Both the position numbers and the translations under genes were made by a program. 54,855 bases of DNA from Armatimonadetes bacterium UBA5352 (GTDB lineage Bacteria > Armatimonadota > Zipacnadia > Zipacnadales > UBA5352), in contig DHPY01000061.1 of the NCBI GenBank assembly GCA_002411015.1, positions 4,358 to 59,212 on the forward strand, given 5' to 3'. The notes under the pieces were generated by a model. It searched no databases. It was given only the letters and a program-made list of their open reading frames with translations, and was not told the origin of the DNA. Shown piece after piece: positions 25,133-33,410 of this stretch (position 1 is its first letter; each line of letters starts with the position of its first letter).

Positions 25133-27127
25133 ATGTTGACACTTCTGCGCCCAGCAACGCTCCTCCCGCTCGCCCTGCTCCTGTCGTGCGCCATCGCGTC
25201 CGCGATCGGTGAGCAGCCGCGGGTCATCGGCGAGAACCTCGTGGTCAACGGGGGCTTCGAGGCCGGCGGTGAGGGCTGGTCGCCGGCACCGGAGATCGTA
25301 ACCGAGGGAGCCCACGAGGGAGCGCGGTACGGTGCGGTCGACAACCTCGCCGAAGCGGGCGCCGACAAAGTCATCATCCAGGACTTCGTTCCGCTCAAGC
25401 CGAACACCTACTACGAGTTCCGCATGGCGGCGCGGCGTGAGACCGGTGAAGGCTACTTCTATGTGCACTTGAACTGGTTCGCCGAGCCCGGGCGGCGGCT
25501 GATGAGTACGCCGCAGTGGCATGCCGGGCGGGTGGAGCCGGTCACGCTGCGCACCGGCGAGGGCACCGGTGACTGGCAGGAGTACTCCGCGGTCTTCCGC
25601 TCGACGCGTGCAGACATGGGCGGCGTGCAGGTCGTCATGTTCATCCGCGGCGGCTCCGATCGCGTCAGCCTCGATGATACCAGCATCCGCGAACTCGCGT
25701 ATCCGGAAGCGCCGCAGTGGGCGCTGCCGGACGCCGTGGTCTTCGAGGGGCATCCCAGCCGCTTCGGCATGGCGGTGGAGGATGTGCGGCAGGACGGCCA
25801 GCGCTTCACCATCACCACGACTGGTGCGCAGTACGCGCTCAACGCGGCGGAGGGGACGATGGAGTGCCGCCAGCGGATCGGCGTCGAGCGCGATGTGGTG
25901 AGCGCGGACTTCGACGGCTCCCTCGGCAGGATGCGGATCGCCTATCAGGACGATGAGGTGTGCGTGCTGCAGGGCCCGCGCCTCGCGATCGGCTTCCAGG
26001 GCGACTCGCTGGTGACGATCGCGACCAACCGGCCGCTCAGTGCCACGCTCACCTCGGCCATCGGGGCGGAGTGGTTCCGCACGGCAGAGCCGCACCTGCT
26101 GGCGATCGATGAGCATGGCGGCTGGTGTGTGACACCATGGGCGCGGCCGAAGCTGGCCTCGCCCGGGACGACGATGACGCCGCCTGAGCGGAGCACGGGG
26201 AGGCCGGGCTGGAGCGCGCGGTGGGAGATCGGCGCGCGCGAGATGTTCGCGCTGGCGGTCTTCCCGGGCCGTGAGTTCCGCTGGGAGGACTCCTTCGAGG
26301 ACCGCATCTTCTGCACCACGGTGACTCAGCAGGCTAACCATCAGGTGCCCGATGAGGCGCTGCGGGAGTACGCGAAGTACGCCAGCGTGCACATGCTGTT
26401 CAACGGGATCTACGACCACGTCACCGGCAGCGAGCCCTACATGGCGCCGTACAACATCGGTGACCCGGACAGGTTGCGGGCGATGATCGGCCTCGGGCAT
26501 GAGCTCGGGATGGAGACGGTCCTCTACCGCGCCCCGACCACCTACGAGCCGATCGGCCTGTCCCTGACGTCATTCGTTGAGGACCTCTACGCCGACAGGA
26601 ACTGGTACGGCTTCGACGGCTGGTACTTCGACGGCTACCTCGAGGACTGGATGGACTGCTACCGCGCGATGCGGGTAATCCGCGACCAGGTAGGCGATGG
26701 CACGATCTACGTGCACTGCACGCTCAACCCGCCTGTGCGCATGTCGGAGCTCTACTGCCCGTTCATCGACAGCTACGCGAGCTTCCTGCTCCGCGCCGAG
26801 GCGCAGTTCATCGACGGCCCCGCCGACCCGTACCTGCGCTATGTGGTGAACACGCAGAACATCTCGAACTCCATCGCCACGCTTAAGGGCAATGAGATGC
26901 GGGCGGCAAGGGGCTCGGAGGAGCACGCGTCGCTCAAGCTGCAACTTCAGACGATGCTCAGCCTCAACGGTCGCTGCCGCTGGGCATATCCGGGCTGGCC
27001 GCTCAATGAGACCGATCTGAACGACTACATCGGCTACTACTTCGCGGAACTTGACCGGATGGAGGCGCAGTGGCGCGCCACCGGAGAGCCGATCCCGATG
27101 ACGTGGCCTCCGCGAGTGGAGGAATAG
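25133..27127 (+). CDS. Exported CBM-containing glycosidase-like protein
   Basis: A 664-residue protein; the ATG at 25133 is seven bases after GGAGG. A hydrophobic signal peptide (MLTLLRPATLLPLALLLSCAIASA) is followed by NLVVNGGFEAGGEGW (about residues 35-50), the signature beginning of a CBM4_9-like carbohydrate-binding module that runs to about residue 185. The middle is all-beta. The C-terminal ~300 residues look like a TIM barrel: METVLYRAPTTYEP, YGFDGWYFDGYLEDW near residue 490, TIYVHCTLNPP, IDSYASFLL. The FDGWYFDG strand resembles barrels of GH-like proteins where the Asp is the catalytic residue. Family not assigned. Confidence 0.65.
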   Translation: MLTLLRPATLLPLALLLSCAIASAIGEQPRVIGENLVVNGGFEAGGEGWSPAPEIVTEGAHEGARYGAVDNLAEAGADKVIIQDFVPLKPNTYYEFRMAARRETGEGYFYVHLNWFAEPGRRLMSTPQWHAGRVEPVTLRTGEGTGDWQEYSAVFRSTRADMGGVQVVMFIRGGSDRVSLDDTSIRELAYPEAPQWALPDAVVFEGHPSRFGMAVEDVRQDGQRFTITTTGAQYALNAAEGTMECRQRIGVERDVVSADFDGSLGRMRIAYQDDEVCVLQGPRLAIGFQGDSLVTIATNRPLSATLTSAIGAEWFRTAEPHLLAIDEHGGWCVTPWARPKLASPGTTMTPPERSTGRPGWSARWEIGAREMFALAVFPGREFRWEDSFEDRIFCTTVTQQANHQVPDEALREYAKYASVHMLFNGIYDHVTGSEPYMAPYNIGDPDRLRAMIGLGHELGMETVLYRAPTTYEPIGLSLTSFVEDLYADRNWYGFDGWYFDGYLEDWMDCYRAMRVIRDQVGDGTIYVHCTLNPPVRMSELYCPFIDSYASFLLRAEAQFIDGPADPYLRYVVNTQNISNSIATLKGNEMRAARGSEEHASLKLQLQTMLSLNGRCRWAYPGWPLNETDLNDYIGYYFAELDRMEAQWRATGEPIPMTWPPRVEE

Positions 27128-27217
27128 TGGCCTGCCGCGAGCTACCTTCGCGCGCAGCGGGCTCATCTGTTGCATCGCTGCCAGCCGGCGTCGTCTAACG
27201 TAGACCGACGGAGGCGC

Positions 27218-27825
27218 ATGATGAGCGAACCGGCTCTGCTGGGTGGCCCACCGGCCGTGACCGACCCGCCGCGCGAAGGTTGGGTTCGGGTCAATGACGA
27301 TGTGAAAGCGGCCGTGACACGGCTGCTCGATGAGCGCGGCGGCTGCCTGAGCTGAACCGCAAGCGCACGGAGCACTACGCGTTCCTCAACGACCGCCTCC
27401 GCGACTGCCCGGGCCTGGAGGCCATCGATCCGCTGCCCGGCGCGACACGCGGCGGCTTCCTCGAGTTCAAGCACAAGCTCGCACCAGAGGCTGTCGCGGT
27501 GGCGCCGCGCGAGCGCATCGTTGAGGCGATGAAGGCTGAGGGCGCGCCGATCAGCGCCGATCGCCACTCCGACGTGAACTTCACCTACGGTCTCCTGCAC
27601 GCCGCGCCACTCTTCACCAGCGTGGGCCGGCGCGCCCTCGGAGGGGCCTTCTGCGATCCGACGCGCATCGCCCCGCCCTCCCGCCCCTCGCTGCCCGTTG
27701 CCGAGGACCTCAACCAGCGCCTGATCTCGATGCACGCCTACACGGACGTGCGGCAGGAGTGCCTCGGGCAGGTCGCAGACGCGATGCGCAAGGTGATGAC
27801 ACGGCTGGATGGGTTGGCGGAGTGA
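27218..27825 (+). pseudogene. DegT/DnrJ/EryC1-type aminotransferase, internal deletion and frameshift
   Basis: The 5' part (GGAGG then ATGATG at 27218) encodes PALLGGPPAVTDPP and VNDDVKAAVTRLLDERGG, the standard N terminus of a DegT-family PLP aminotransferase, and ends at a stop at 27354. From about 27350, in another frame, the sequence resumes as LNRKRTEHYAFLNDRLRDCPGLEAI... and continues through a normal C-terminal domain to LDGLAE and a stop. Intact family members have about 200 more residues in between, including the PLP-binding lysine; these are missing. A single deletion near 27343-27358 explains both the loss and the frame change. The gene cannot make an active enzyme. Confidence 0.75.
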
Positions 27826-27864
27826 GCGCCTGATCAAATGCCCCGATCCGGAGTGGGTGTAGCC

Positions 27865-28077
27865 ATGCGAAGACTATGCATGCTGTCCCTGCTCGTACCG
27901 GTCGCAGTGCCCGAGGATGGGCAGAGGATGACCTTCCGCGAGTACTGCGGCATCCTCCGCGCCAACCTCGAGTGCTTCCGTGCGATCTACTCGCACCCGG
28001 ATTCACTTGCGCTCGGCGACGACCCCGACCGGCGTGTAGAGCGGCTGAGAGCGGGCCTCGACAGGCTTGGCGTCTAG
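27865..28077 (+). CDS. Small ORF, possible gene remnant
   Basis: A 70-residue frame from an ATG at 27865 (GGAG 11 bases upstream). It begins with a short signal-like segment (MRRLCMLSLLVPVA) that changes abruptly to a charged sequence, MTFREYCGILRANLECFRAIYSH and then DPDRRVERLRAGLDRLGV. The two halves do not look like one protein, and the neighbour upstream is a pseudogene, so this may be the start of an exported gene joined to the tail of another. I recognise no family. The stop overlaps the convergent heparinase-like gene: the four bases CTAG at 28074-28077 provide both stop codons. Confidence 0.35.
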   Translation: MRRLCMLSLLVPVAVPEDGQRMTFREYCGILRANLECFRAIYSHPDSLALGDDPDRRVERLRAGLDRLGV

Positions 28078-31000
28078 TCCGCGAGCAGACTGACCGCACC
28101 GTCCGCTGTGGCCGCGAATACACGCTCTCCGCAGGCGACGAGATGGGTTGCGGCGGCCGCGAGCGCCGTCACCTGTAGCGGCCTCCCCGTGAGGTCCACG
28201 CGTACCACTCGGCCATCCTCGAGACCCACATACAGCGTATCGCCAGCGAGTGCAAGCGCGGTGCACGGGCTGCCAAGCTGCGTGCGCCAGACGCGCTCAC
28301 CAGCGCCGTCGATCATGTGCAGGTCGCCTGTGCGTGAAGCGGCAGCGATGCCTGCGCGTGTGATGACCATCCCCGCCGGGTCATCGCCGATGCTGCGCGT
28401 CCAGAGCTTCTCGCCCTCATCGCTGATGCAGTGGATGAGCGTGTCGGCGCCCGCTGCGAGGGTCTCGATGCGCCCGTCGCCATCCACGTCCGCAACCGCA
28501 AGCTCCGTGAAGTTCGGGCCGGCCATCCAGTAGTCGTTGTAGTCCTCATCGGCCCAGAGGCGCGCGCCATCGGCCGTGACGGCGGGCACGCAGAAGTAGA
28601 CCGTCGCGACCGCGATCTCATCGCGCCCGTCTCGGTTGATGTCGGCCACCGCCAGCCGCGTCACCGAGTGCGCGGTGGTCGGGAAGGTCCAGCGGAAGGT
28701 CCAGTCCGGGTTGATCGCATGCACGTACCATGCGGCCGTCCCGACGAGCGGCCAGAGACGCCCATCGCCATCGAGGTCGGCCAGCGCGAGCGCGCGTCCC
28801 CAGCCCGGCATGTGCCCGGTGCGCGGCAGAGTGATCTTTGCCCGCAGATCGCCCTCCGGCGTCAGGACCGAGAGCGTGCTGTCCCATGAGGCGGCGAGCC
28901 ACGTCACCTCGTCCTCACCGAAGATCCGTCCGGCCAGCACCGCGCCCATCCGCGCCTCCGTCTGCAGGAGCTGTCGCGATTCACCGGAGGCGCCACTATG
29001 CAGCAGCGCCCCGTCCTCGCAGCCAACGAGCACGCCGCCCGCGCCATCGTCGGCGAGGCAGGTGGCAGGGGAGGGAAGCTGCGCCCGCCACGCGATCGCC
29101 CCACCCGCCGCAGAGAGCATCGCTGCTTCGGCTGTCGGGCGCTCGGCGCAGGTGGTGAGCAGCCGGTCTTCGCTGAAGGCGACCTCCGCTTCGCCAAGGC
29201 TGAAGCCATCCGGAGTGACCCGCACCGCCGCACCGTCGCCGCCGATCACGATCGCCTCATCGTCGCGGCTGATGGTGCGCCGGGGATCATCCGCTGTTCC
29301 GTTCGGCAGCAGCAGGTTGATGAAGCACGCGCGCTCGCCCGGCTCCAGGTGGACCCGACGGCTCTCTGTCAGCACCTTCGGTGCCGGGTCGCCGAAGTGA
29401 TACTCGGAGTACTCCTCGGCATTGAGCGGGATCGACTCGACATCAAGCCGCCGCTCCGAGTCGGTCAGTTCGATCACATGGAAGCGCTCGCCATCGTGGT
29501 CCGCGAGCATTCCCGACTCCGTGAGCCGCGCGTCGCCGAGCGTGCGCCAGTAGCAGCGCAGTTCGTAGTCACCGGCAACCTGCGCCTCGAGAGTATCAAC
29601 GCAGAGGACGCAGTCGCGGTCCAGCCAGAGCAGCGTGCGCTGCCAGTCGCAGCCGTTGTAGTCTAGGAGAGAACTGCGGCTGAAGGCGCCGCCCGCGAAC
29701 TCCTCCGCCTCATCGAGGCGCGCGACCACCGGGACCGGCGCATGGTCACCATCGCGGATCACCATGACCGTGTTGTGCTGGCGCGGCGCGCGGCGGATGT
29801 AGTCGGCGTCCAGCAGGAAGATGCGGCGGCGCACCTGGTACTGGCTGATCGAGTTCGCGTCTGGGTGGCCGTGCGAGCCATCGCCGAAGCCCTGCAGCAG
29901 CAGGTAGTCGGCGTCCTCATCCCAACCGCCGCGGAAGGTGAGCTTGTCGAAGCTCTCCTCCGCCGACACGTTCGGCAGGCACGCAGGCGCCGGATAGCCG
30001 GGGAAGCGCGGCAGGCTGCACCAGCGGTGGATCACCGGGTCCAGCGGGAGCACGAACAGGCCCAGGTGCCGGGCAGGCTCCTCTGCCTCCACGCAGCGGC
30101 AGAGCAGGTCGCCCTCGCAGAGCCCTGGGGCGGCGTGTTGCGCGATCCACTTGCAGCCGCGGTCGCCCTGCCACTCGGCGGCGCGCAGGAGGAGGTTCGC
30201 GCCACCCCCTCCCAGGTGGGTGTAGTAGCTGCTCGAGTCGCCGTACGGGACGAAGCACCGCTCGCTGTTGAGGACGACTGTGGCGAGGTCGGCGTAGCGG
30301 AGGAGCTTCTCGCTGCGCGCGTAGTCCCTCTTCCCGAGCGCGAACATGACCTCGAGCAGGTGGTTGCCGACGAGCCAGCTATAGCCGCCCCCGCCCTCGT
30401 CAAATGAGCGGCCCGCCAGTGCCGCCCGCTTGAAGACCTGCAGCGCCTGCTCGATCCAGTAGTCGAGGTCCGCGATCTCGTAGCCGTGGCGGCGCAGGTA
30501 CATCGTGCCGAAGAACAGGCTGCGCGCGGGGAATGTATGGTGGTTGAAGATCTGGTGCTCCTCGGGCGTGATGCGCCACTTCTGATAGGTGATCGACTCG
30601 TGGCAGTACTCCGTACAGGAGGCGATGAAGTTTGCGATCAGCAGCCGCTCCTCGTCGCTGAAGAAGTCGAACTCCTCCGCGCGATCCCATGCCACAACAA
30701 GCTGGTGCGTCCAGAAGTCGACTGCCGACATCAGCTCAAAGGCGAGCCGGCACTCTCCGGTGGCGCAGGGGGTGGCCATCTCGATGAAGACGCGCGCCCA
30801 GCGCTCATCACCGGTCGCGTTCAGGTGCCCCAGCGCTGAGATCATCCCTCCGGGGCGGCCGTGCGACTGCTTCCCTCTGCTCTCATGTGCTCGCGCGAGC
30901 ATCTCCTCCGGGTCGGGCGTCTCCGGCACCGGCTCGACCTCAAAGACGCGCTCGGGAAGCAGCCAGGTCCCCTCGCGCTGAACCGGAAGCGTGAGCAGTC

Positions 31001-31472
31001 GCTTGACGCCGGCCTCCACCACTGGCGCCTGCGCTCCGAGCACCGCGATCACGTTGTGGCCGTCGCCGAGCGGGCTGTGGATGGATACCGCGTGCAGGCC
31101 GCTCTCCGGGCAATCCCGGTCGGTGAGTTGCTGGAGATCGTGCATCCGGCGCAGGAGGAGGTTGTTCGCCGGGCTGCCGAGCGCGATCAGGTGCCCGGGC
31201 AGCTCCTGCGCCGCGTCGAACTGCGCATCGCCGAGCAGCGGCGGCCTCACACCCGTCAGTGCCGCAAGTTGCGCCTGCAGACTGGCGGCGAGTGCGGCCA
31301 TGTCGCCATCGGCCGGTGCCACAATCGCCACTGGCGGCTCGGCGTTCAGTGGCGTCTCGCGGTACAGCGGAGCGAGCTTCATGATGCGCTCGTTGTTCAC
31401 GCGCAGCTCAATCATCGCGCCTTTGCCGATCGGGTCGCTCACAACCATCACCTGCTCGGGTAGCCTCGTCAC
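28074..31472 (-). CDS. Heparinase II/III-like protein with C-terminal propeller, paralog B (no signal peptide)
   Basis: A 1132-residue protein. The first codon of the frame is a GTG at 31472; ATGs at 31448 and 31415 are alternatives, and none reveals a signal peptide. Visible are an alpha/beta N-terminal region (PVAIVAPADGD, HLIALGSPANN), an alpha-toroid (YSWLVGNHLLEVMFALGKR), the heparinase-like motif DGSHGHPDANSISQY near residue 530 and LRCYWRTLGDA. From about residue 770 a PQQ/FG-GAP-like propeller follows (DLDGDGRLWPL, DINRDGRDEI, DVDGDGRIETL). It shares layout with the exported paralogs but lacks the discoidin domain and export signal. Either it works in the cytoplasm or an upstream signal-peptide exon-equivalent was lost. 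Confidence 0.75.
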   Translation of the reverse strand: MTRLPEQVMVVSDPIGKGAMIELRVNNERIMKLAPLYRETPLNAEPPVAIVAPADGDMAALAASLQAQLAALTGVRPPLLGDAQFDAAQELPGHLIALGSPANNLLLRRMHDLQQLTDRDCPESGLHAVSIHSPLGDGHNVIAVLGAQAPVVEAGVKRLLTLPVQREGTWLLPERVFEVEPVPETPDPEEMLARAHESRGKQSHGRPGGMISALGHLNATGDERWARVFIEMATPCATGECRLAFELMSAVDFWTHQLVVAWDRAEEFDFFSDEERLLIANFIASCTEYCHESITYQKWRITPEEHQIFNHHTFPARSLFFGTMYLRRHGYEIADLDYWIEQALQVFKRAALAGRSFDEGGGGYSWLVGNHLLEVMFALGKRDYARSEKLLRYADLATVVLNSERCFVPYGDSSSYYTHLGGGGANLLLRAAEWQGDRGCKWIAQHAAPGLCEGDLLCRCVEAEEPARHLGLFVLPLDPVIHRWCSLPRFPGYPAPACLPNVSAEESFDKLTFRGGWDEDADYLLLQGFGDGSHGHPDANSISQYQVRRRIFLLDADYIRRAPRQHNTVMVIRDGDHAPVPVVARLDEAEEFAGGAFSRSSLLDYNGCDWQRTLLWLDRDCVLCVDTLEAQVAGDYELRCYWRTLGDARLTESGMLADHDGERFHVIELTDSERRLDVESIPLNAEEYSEYHFGDPAPKVLTESRRVHLEPGERACFINLLLPNGTADDPRRTISRDDEAIVIGGDGAAVRVTPDGFSLGEAEVAFSEDRLLTTCAERPTAEAAMLSAAGGAIAWRAQLPSPATCLADDGAGGVLVGCEDGALLHSGASGESRQLLQTEARMGAVLAGRIFGEDEVTWLAASWDSTLSVLTPEGDLRAKITLPRTGHMPGWGRALALADLDGDGRLWPLVGTAAWYVHAINPDWTFRWTFPTTAHSVTRLAVADINRDGRDEIAVATVYFCVPAVTADGARLWADEDYNDYWMAGPNFTELAVADVDGDGRIETLAAGADTLIHCISDEGEKLWTRSIGDDPAGMVITRAGIAAASRTGDLHMIDGAGERVWRTQLGSPCTALALAGDTLYVGLEDGRVVRVDLTGRPLQVTALAAAATHLVACGERVFAATADGAVSLLAD

Positions 31473-31532
31473 GTGATCGCAGCAGCCTGCCCGGTTCGCC
31501 GGGGACTCACCGGGTCCTTCATCCGTACGCGA

Positions 31533-31563
31533 AGCCGCCGGAGCCTTTGGAGCCCCGGCGGCT
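31533..31563. terminator. Hairpin after lipoprotein gene
   Basis: A perfect 9-base inverted repeat, AGCCGCCGG at 31533-31541 and CCGGCGGCT at 31555-31563, with a 13-base loop that contains a small direct repeat (GGAGCC). It lies just past the stop of the lipoprotein gene read leftwards (31585) and before the heparinase-like gene. No U tract follows on the minus strand, so it could be a terminator, an attenuator or an mRNA-stabilising stem. Confidence 0.5.
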
Positions 31564-31584
31564 GACAGCGCGTGTCAACTGCGG

Positions 31585-32088
31585 CTACTGATCCTGCTTG
31601 AGCGTGAACCTGATCTCGGTCTCGCTCGCGCCAGAGTCGCGCTTGACCATGAGGAACTTGGTGCTCTCGGCGTTCTTCCACTCCCACTCGTCGCCACCCA
31701 TGGCGCCGGACTCGAAGCCGTTGTTGCTCCAGTCGGGAGCCTTGAGCTCGCCCATGTACCACTCCTTGACATCCTTGTAGGCCGCGGGCGTGGTGAAGGT
31801 GGCCTTGATCTTCCCGTCCTCGGTCTTGATCTCCTTGAAGGTGGCACCCTCGTAGATCGGTGCGCCTACCTCTTTCACGACGGCGTCCTGGTCCATCTCC
31901 CCGGCAGTCTCACCAGCGGCCTCCGCCGGCTCCTCAGGAGCGGCCGGCTCGTCGGACGCCGGCGCTGTCCCGACCTCTTCGGGCAGCGGGCCTATCGCGA
32001 CGTCTGTCTCTTCCTCCTTGGCGCACGAGGTCAAGGCGAGGACCAGCACCAGCGCGAGCAATACTGCCAACAGCAGGCGTCCGTACAT
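31585..32088 (-). CDS. Lipoprotein with C-terminal alpha/beta domain
   Basis: A 167-residue protein; the ATG at 32088 follows GGAGGT by seven bases. The lipobox is ALTSC with Cys22. After an acidic, Ala/Glu/Pro-rich linker (about residues 25-65), a compact domain begins: VGAPIYEGATFKEIK, KATFTTPAAYKDVKEWYMGELKAPDW, then a Gly-rich turn and TEIRFTLKQD. The TT-x6-VKEWYMxELKAPDW block is a recurring pattern in small bacterial lipoproteins of unknown function. Predicted to be anchored on a membrane surface with the linker as a spacer. Confidence 0.7.
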   Translation of the reverse strand: MYGRLLLAVLLALVLVLALTSCAKEEETDVAIGPLPEEVGTAPASDEPAAPEEPAEAAGETAGEMDQDAVVKEVGAPIYEGATFKEIKTEDGKIKATFTTPAAYKDVKEWYMGELKAPDWSNNGFESGAMGGDEWEWKNAESTKFLMVKRDSGASETEIRFTLKQDQ

Positions 32089-32275
32089 CGAGCGCACCTC
32101 CAGGTGTTGGTTCTGCGTCGCACAGCCAGTCCGGATCACTGACGGTGCTCGGCTAGTCCGTGCGGATTGTCCCCGGTCACAGATACGCTCGTTCGTCGCA
32201 ACTTCCGCCGCACCTCCACAGTAAGAAGGCTACTTTGGAAATACTCTGTCGCTATGATGGGAATGGCTTAGCCTG

Positions 32276-33382
32276 CTATGGCCGGTCCCATGTGACCAGA
32301 AGTGCGTTCGCCACGCTGCGTTGTCCGCCATCAGACGGCTTGTTGAGCGTGAGCCACTGCGTCCAGAAGGTGGTTGAGCCGCCCCCGTCGAGGTTGACGG
32401 CATCGGTGCAGCCCAGTCGTAGCATGAGTTGCGCGAGTTCGGCCATGGTCATCCCGACGCTCCAGCCGGGCTGCCGGCCGTCCACCGTCACGAGCAGGAT
32501 CTCACGGTCGTTGAAGCCTGCGGCAGTGCGAGGATGCCTGATCTGGTCCTCGAAGACGATCCGGCCATCTCGCACAAGCTCGCGGTTGCCGCCAACCGCC
32601 TGCAGCACCGGTTCGGTGAAGGGCGGCGTGTCGATGGTGATTGTCACGCGCTCGCCGGCCTGCGCCTGAAGGAGGGCCTCACGCACCTGCTCGTTCCGCG
32701 CCACGATCAGCACCTCGTCTTCGCCTGCTGTTCGCGCCGTGCCCGTGGCGACCACCCCCGTGACCGTGCCCTCCCACCGGCCGGTGGAGCGGAGCGGGCC
32801 ACCCTCCAGCGAGGCGACCACGCAGCCTCCAGATAGCTGCCAGCCGCCGACCTTCGTGTAGAGCTGAACGCTGCCCTCGCCACCCTCGTCGGGCAGGTTC
32901 ATGCTGTCCATCGGCCAGGACCGCTCGCCGATGGTGACCTCGGCGGCGGTGCGGGTGGTCTCGATCTGCGGCTGGCCCTGGGCGTTGATGTAGAAGCCGG
33001 GGCGCCCGCGCGGCGCAGTGACCAGCTCACCGTTGCGCACGCACGGGCCGCTGATGCCGCCCGCGGTGTCGCCGGCCATGCGGAAGAAGTCCGCGTTCAC
33101 GGCAGCCACCACATGCGCTCCGCCCTCAGTCTCGCGGCGGATGATCCCGTTCAGCCGCTCCCGCCCGCGCAGCTCACCGCGGCCGAGCGCCGCCACGAGG
33201 TCAATCTCCGGCTCGTCACGCTCGATCCTGATCACCCGGATCTCCCACGGCCCGGCGCTGTCGCGCAGCGCCTCGATGGTCACGCCGGGCGCGACATCCT
33301 GCGGCTGCGCTGGACTCAGGACGAGGACAAGCGCAACCGCGGCAAGCATCACAGATGCGATCGGCCACCTCAGACGCCTCAT
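32276..33382 (-). CDS. Exported phosphodiester glycosidase (NAGPA-like)
   Basis: A 368-residue protein with GGGAGGG before the ATG at 33382 and an N-terminal signal/anchor (MRRLRWPIASVMLAAVALVLVLS). The NAGPA/DUF2233 domain is recognisable by VVAAVNADFFRM, GGISGPCVRNGEL and, near the end, LGCTDAVNLDGGGSTT, plus RTAAGFNDREILLVTVDGRQPG. Family members cleave GlcNAc-1-phosphodiester bonds or act on phosphodiester-linked cell-surface glycans, including spore and wall polymers. It belongs to the minus-strand block, between the PHP gene and the lipoprotein gene. The 187 bases between this gene and the lipoprotein start hold no gene; they are more A/T-rich and may carry the lipoprotein's promoter. 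Confidence 0.85.
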   Translation of the reverse strand: MRRLRWPIASVMLAAVALVLVLSPAQPQDVAPGVTIEALRDSAGPWEIRVIRIERDEPEIDLVAALGRGELRGRERLNGIIRRETEGGAHVVAAVNADFFRMAGDTAGGISGPCVRNGELVTAPRGRPGFYINAQGQPQIETTRTAAEVTIGERSWPMDSMNLPDEGGEGSVQLYTKVGGWQLSGGCVVASLEGGPLRSTGRWEGTVTGVVATGTARTAGEDEVLIVARNEQVREALLQAQAGERVTITIDTPPFTEPVLQAVGGNRELVRDGRIVFEDQIRHPRTAAGFNDREILLVTVDGRQPGWSVGMTMAELAQLMLRLGCTDAVNLDGGGSTTFWTQWLTLNKPSDGGQRSVANALLVTWDRP

Positions 33383-33410
33383 GACGATCCCTCCCGTCCG
33401 TCTGTGCAGC

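Noticed and set aside
27865..28077. Small ORF as a functional exported peptide
   Set aside because: The signal-like start breaks off abruptly into a charged C-terminal segment, and the adjacent gene is a pseudogene; listed with low confidence as a probable remnant.
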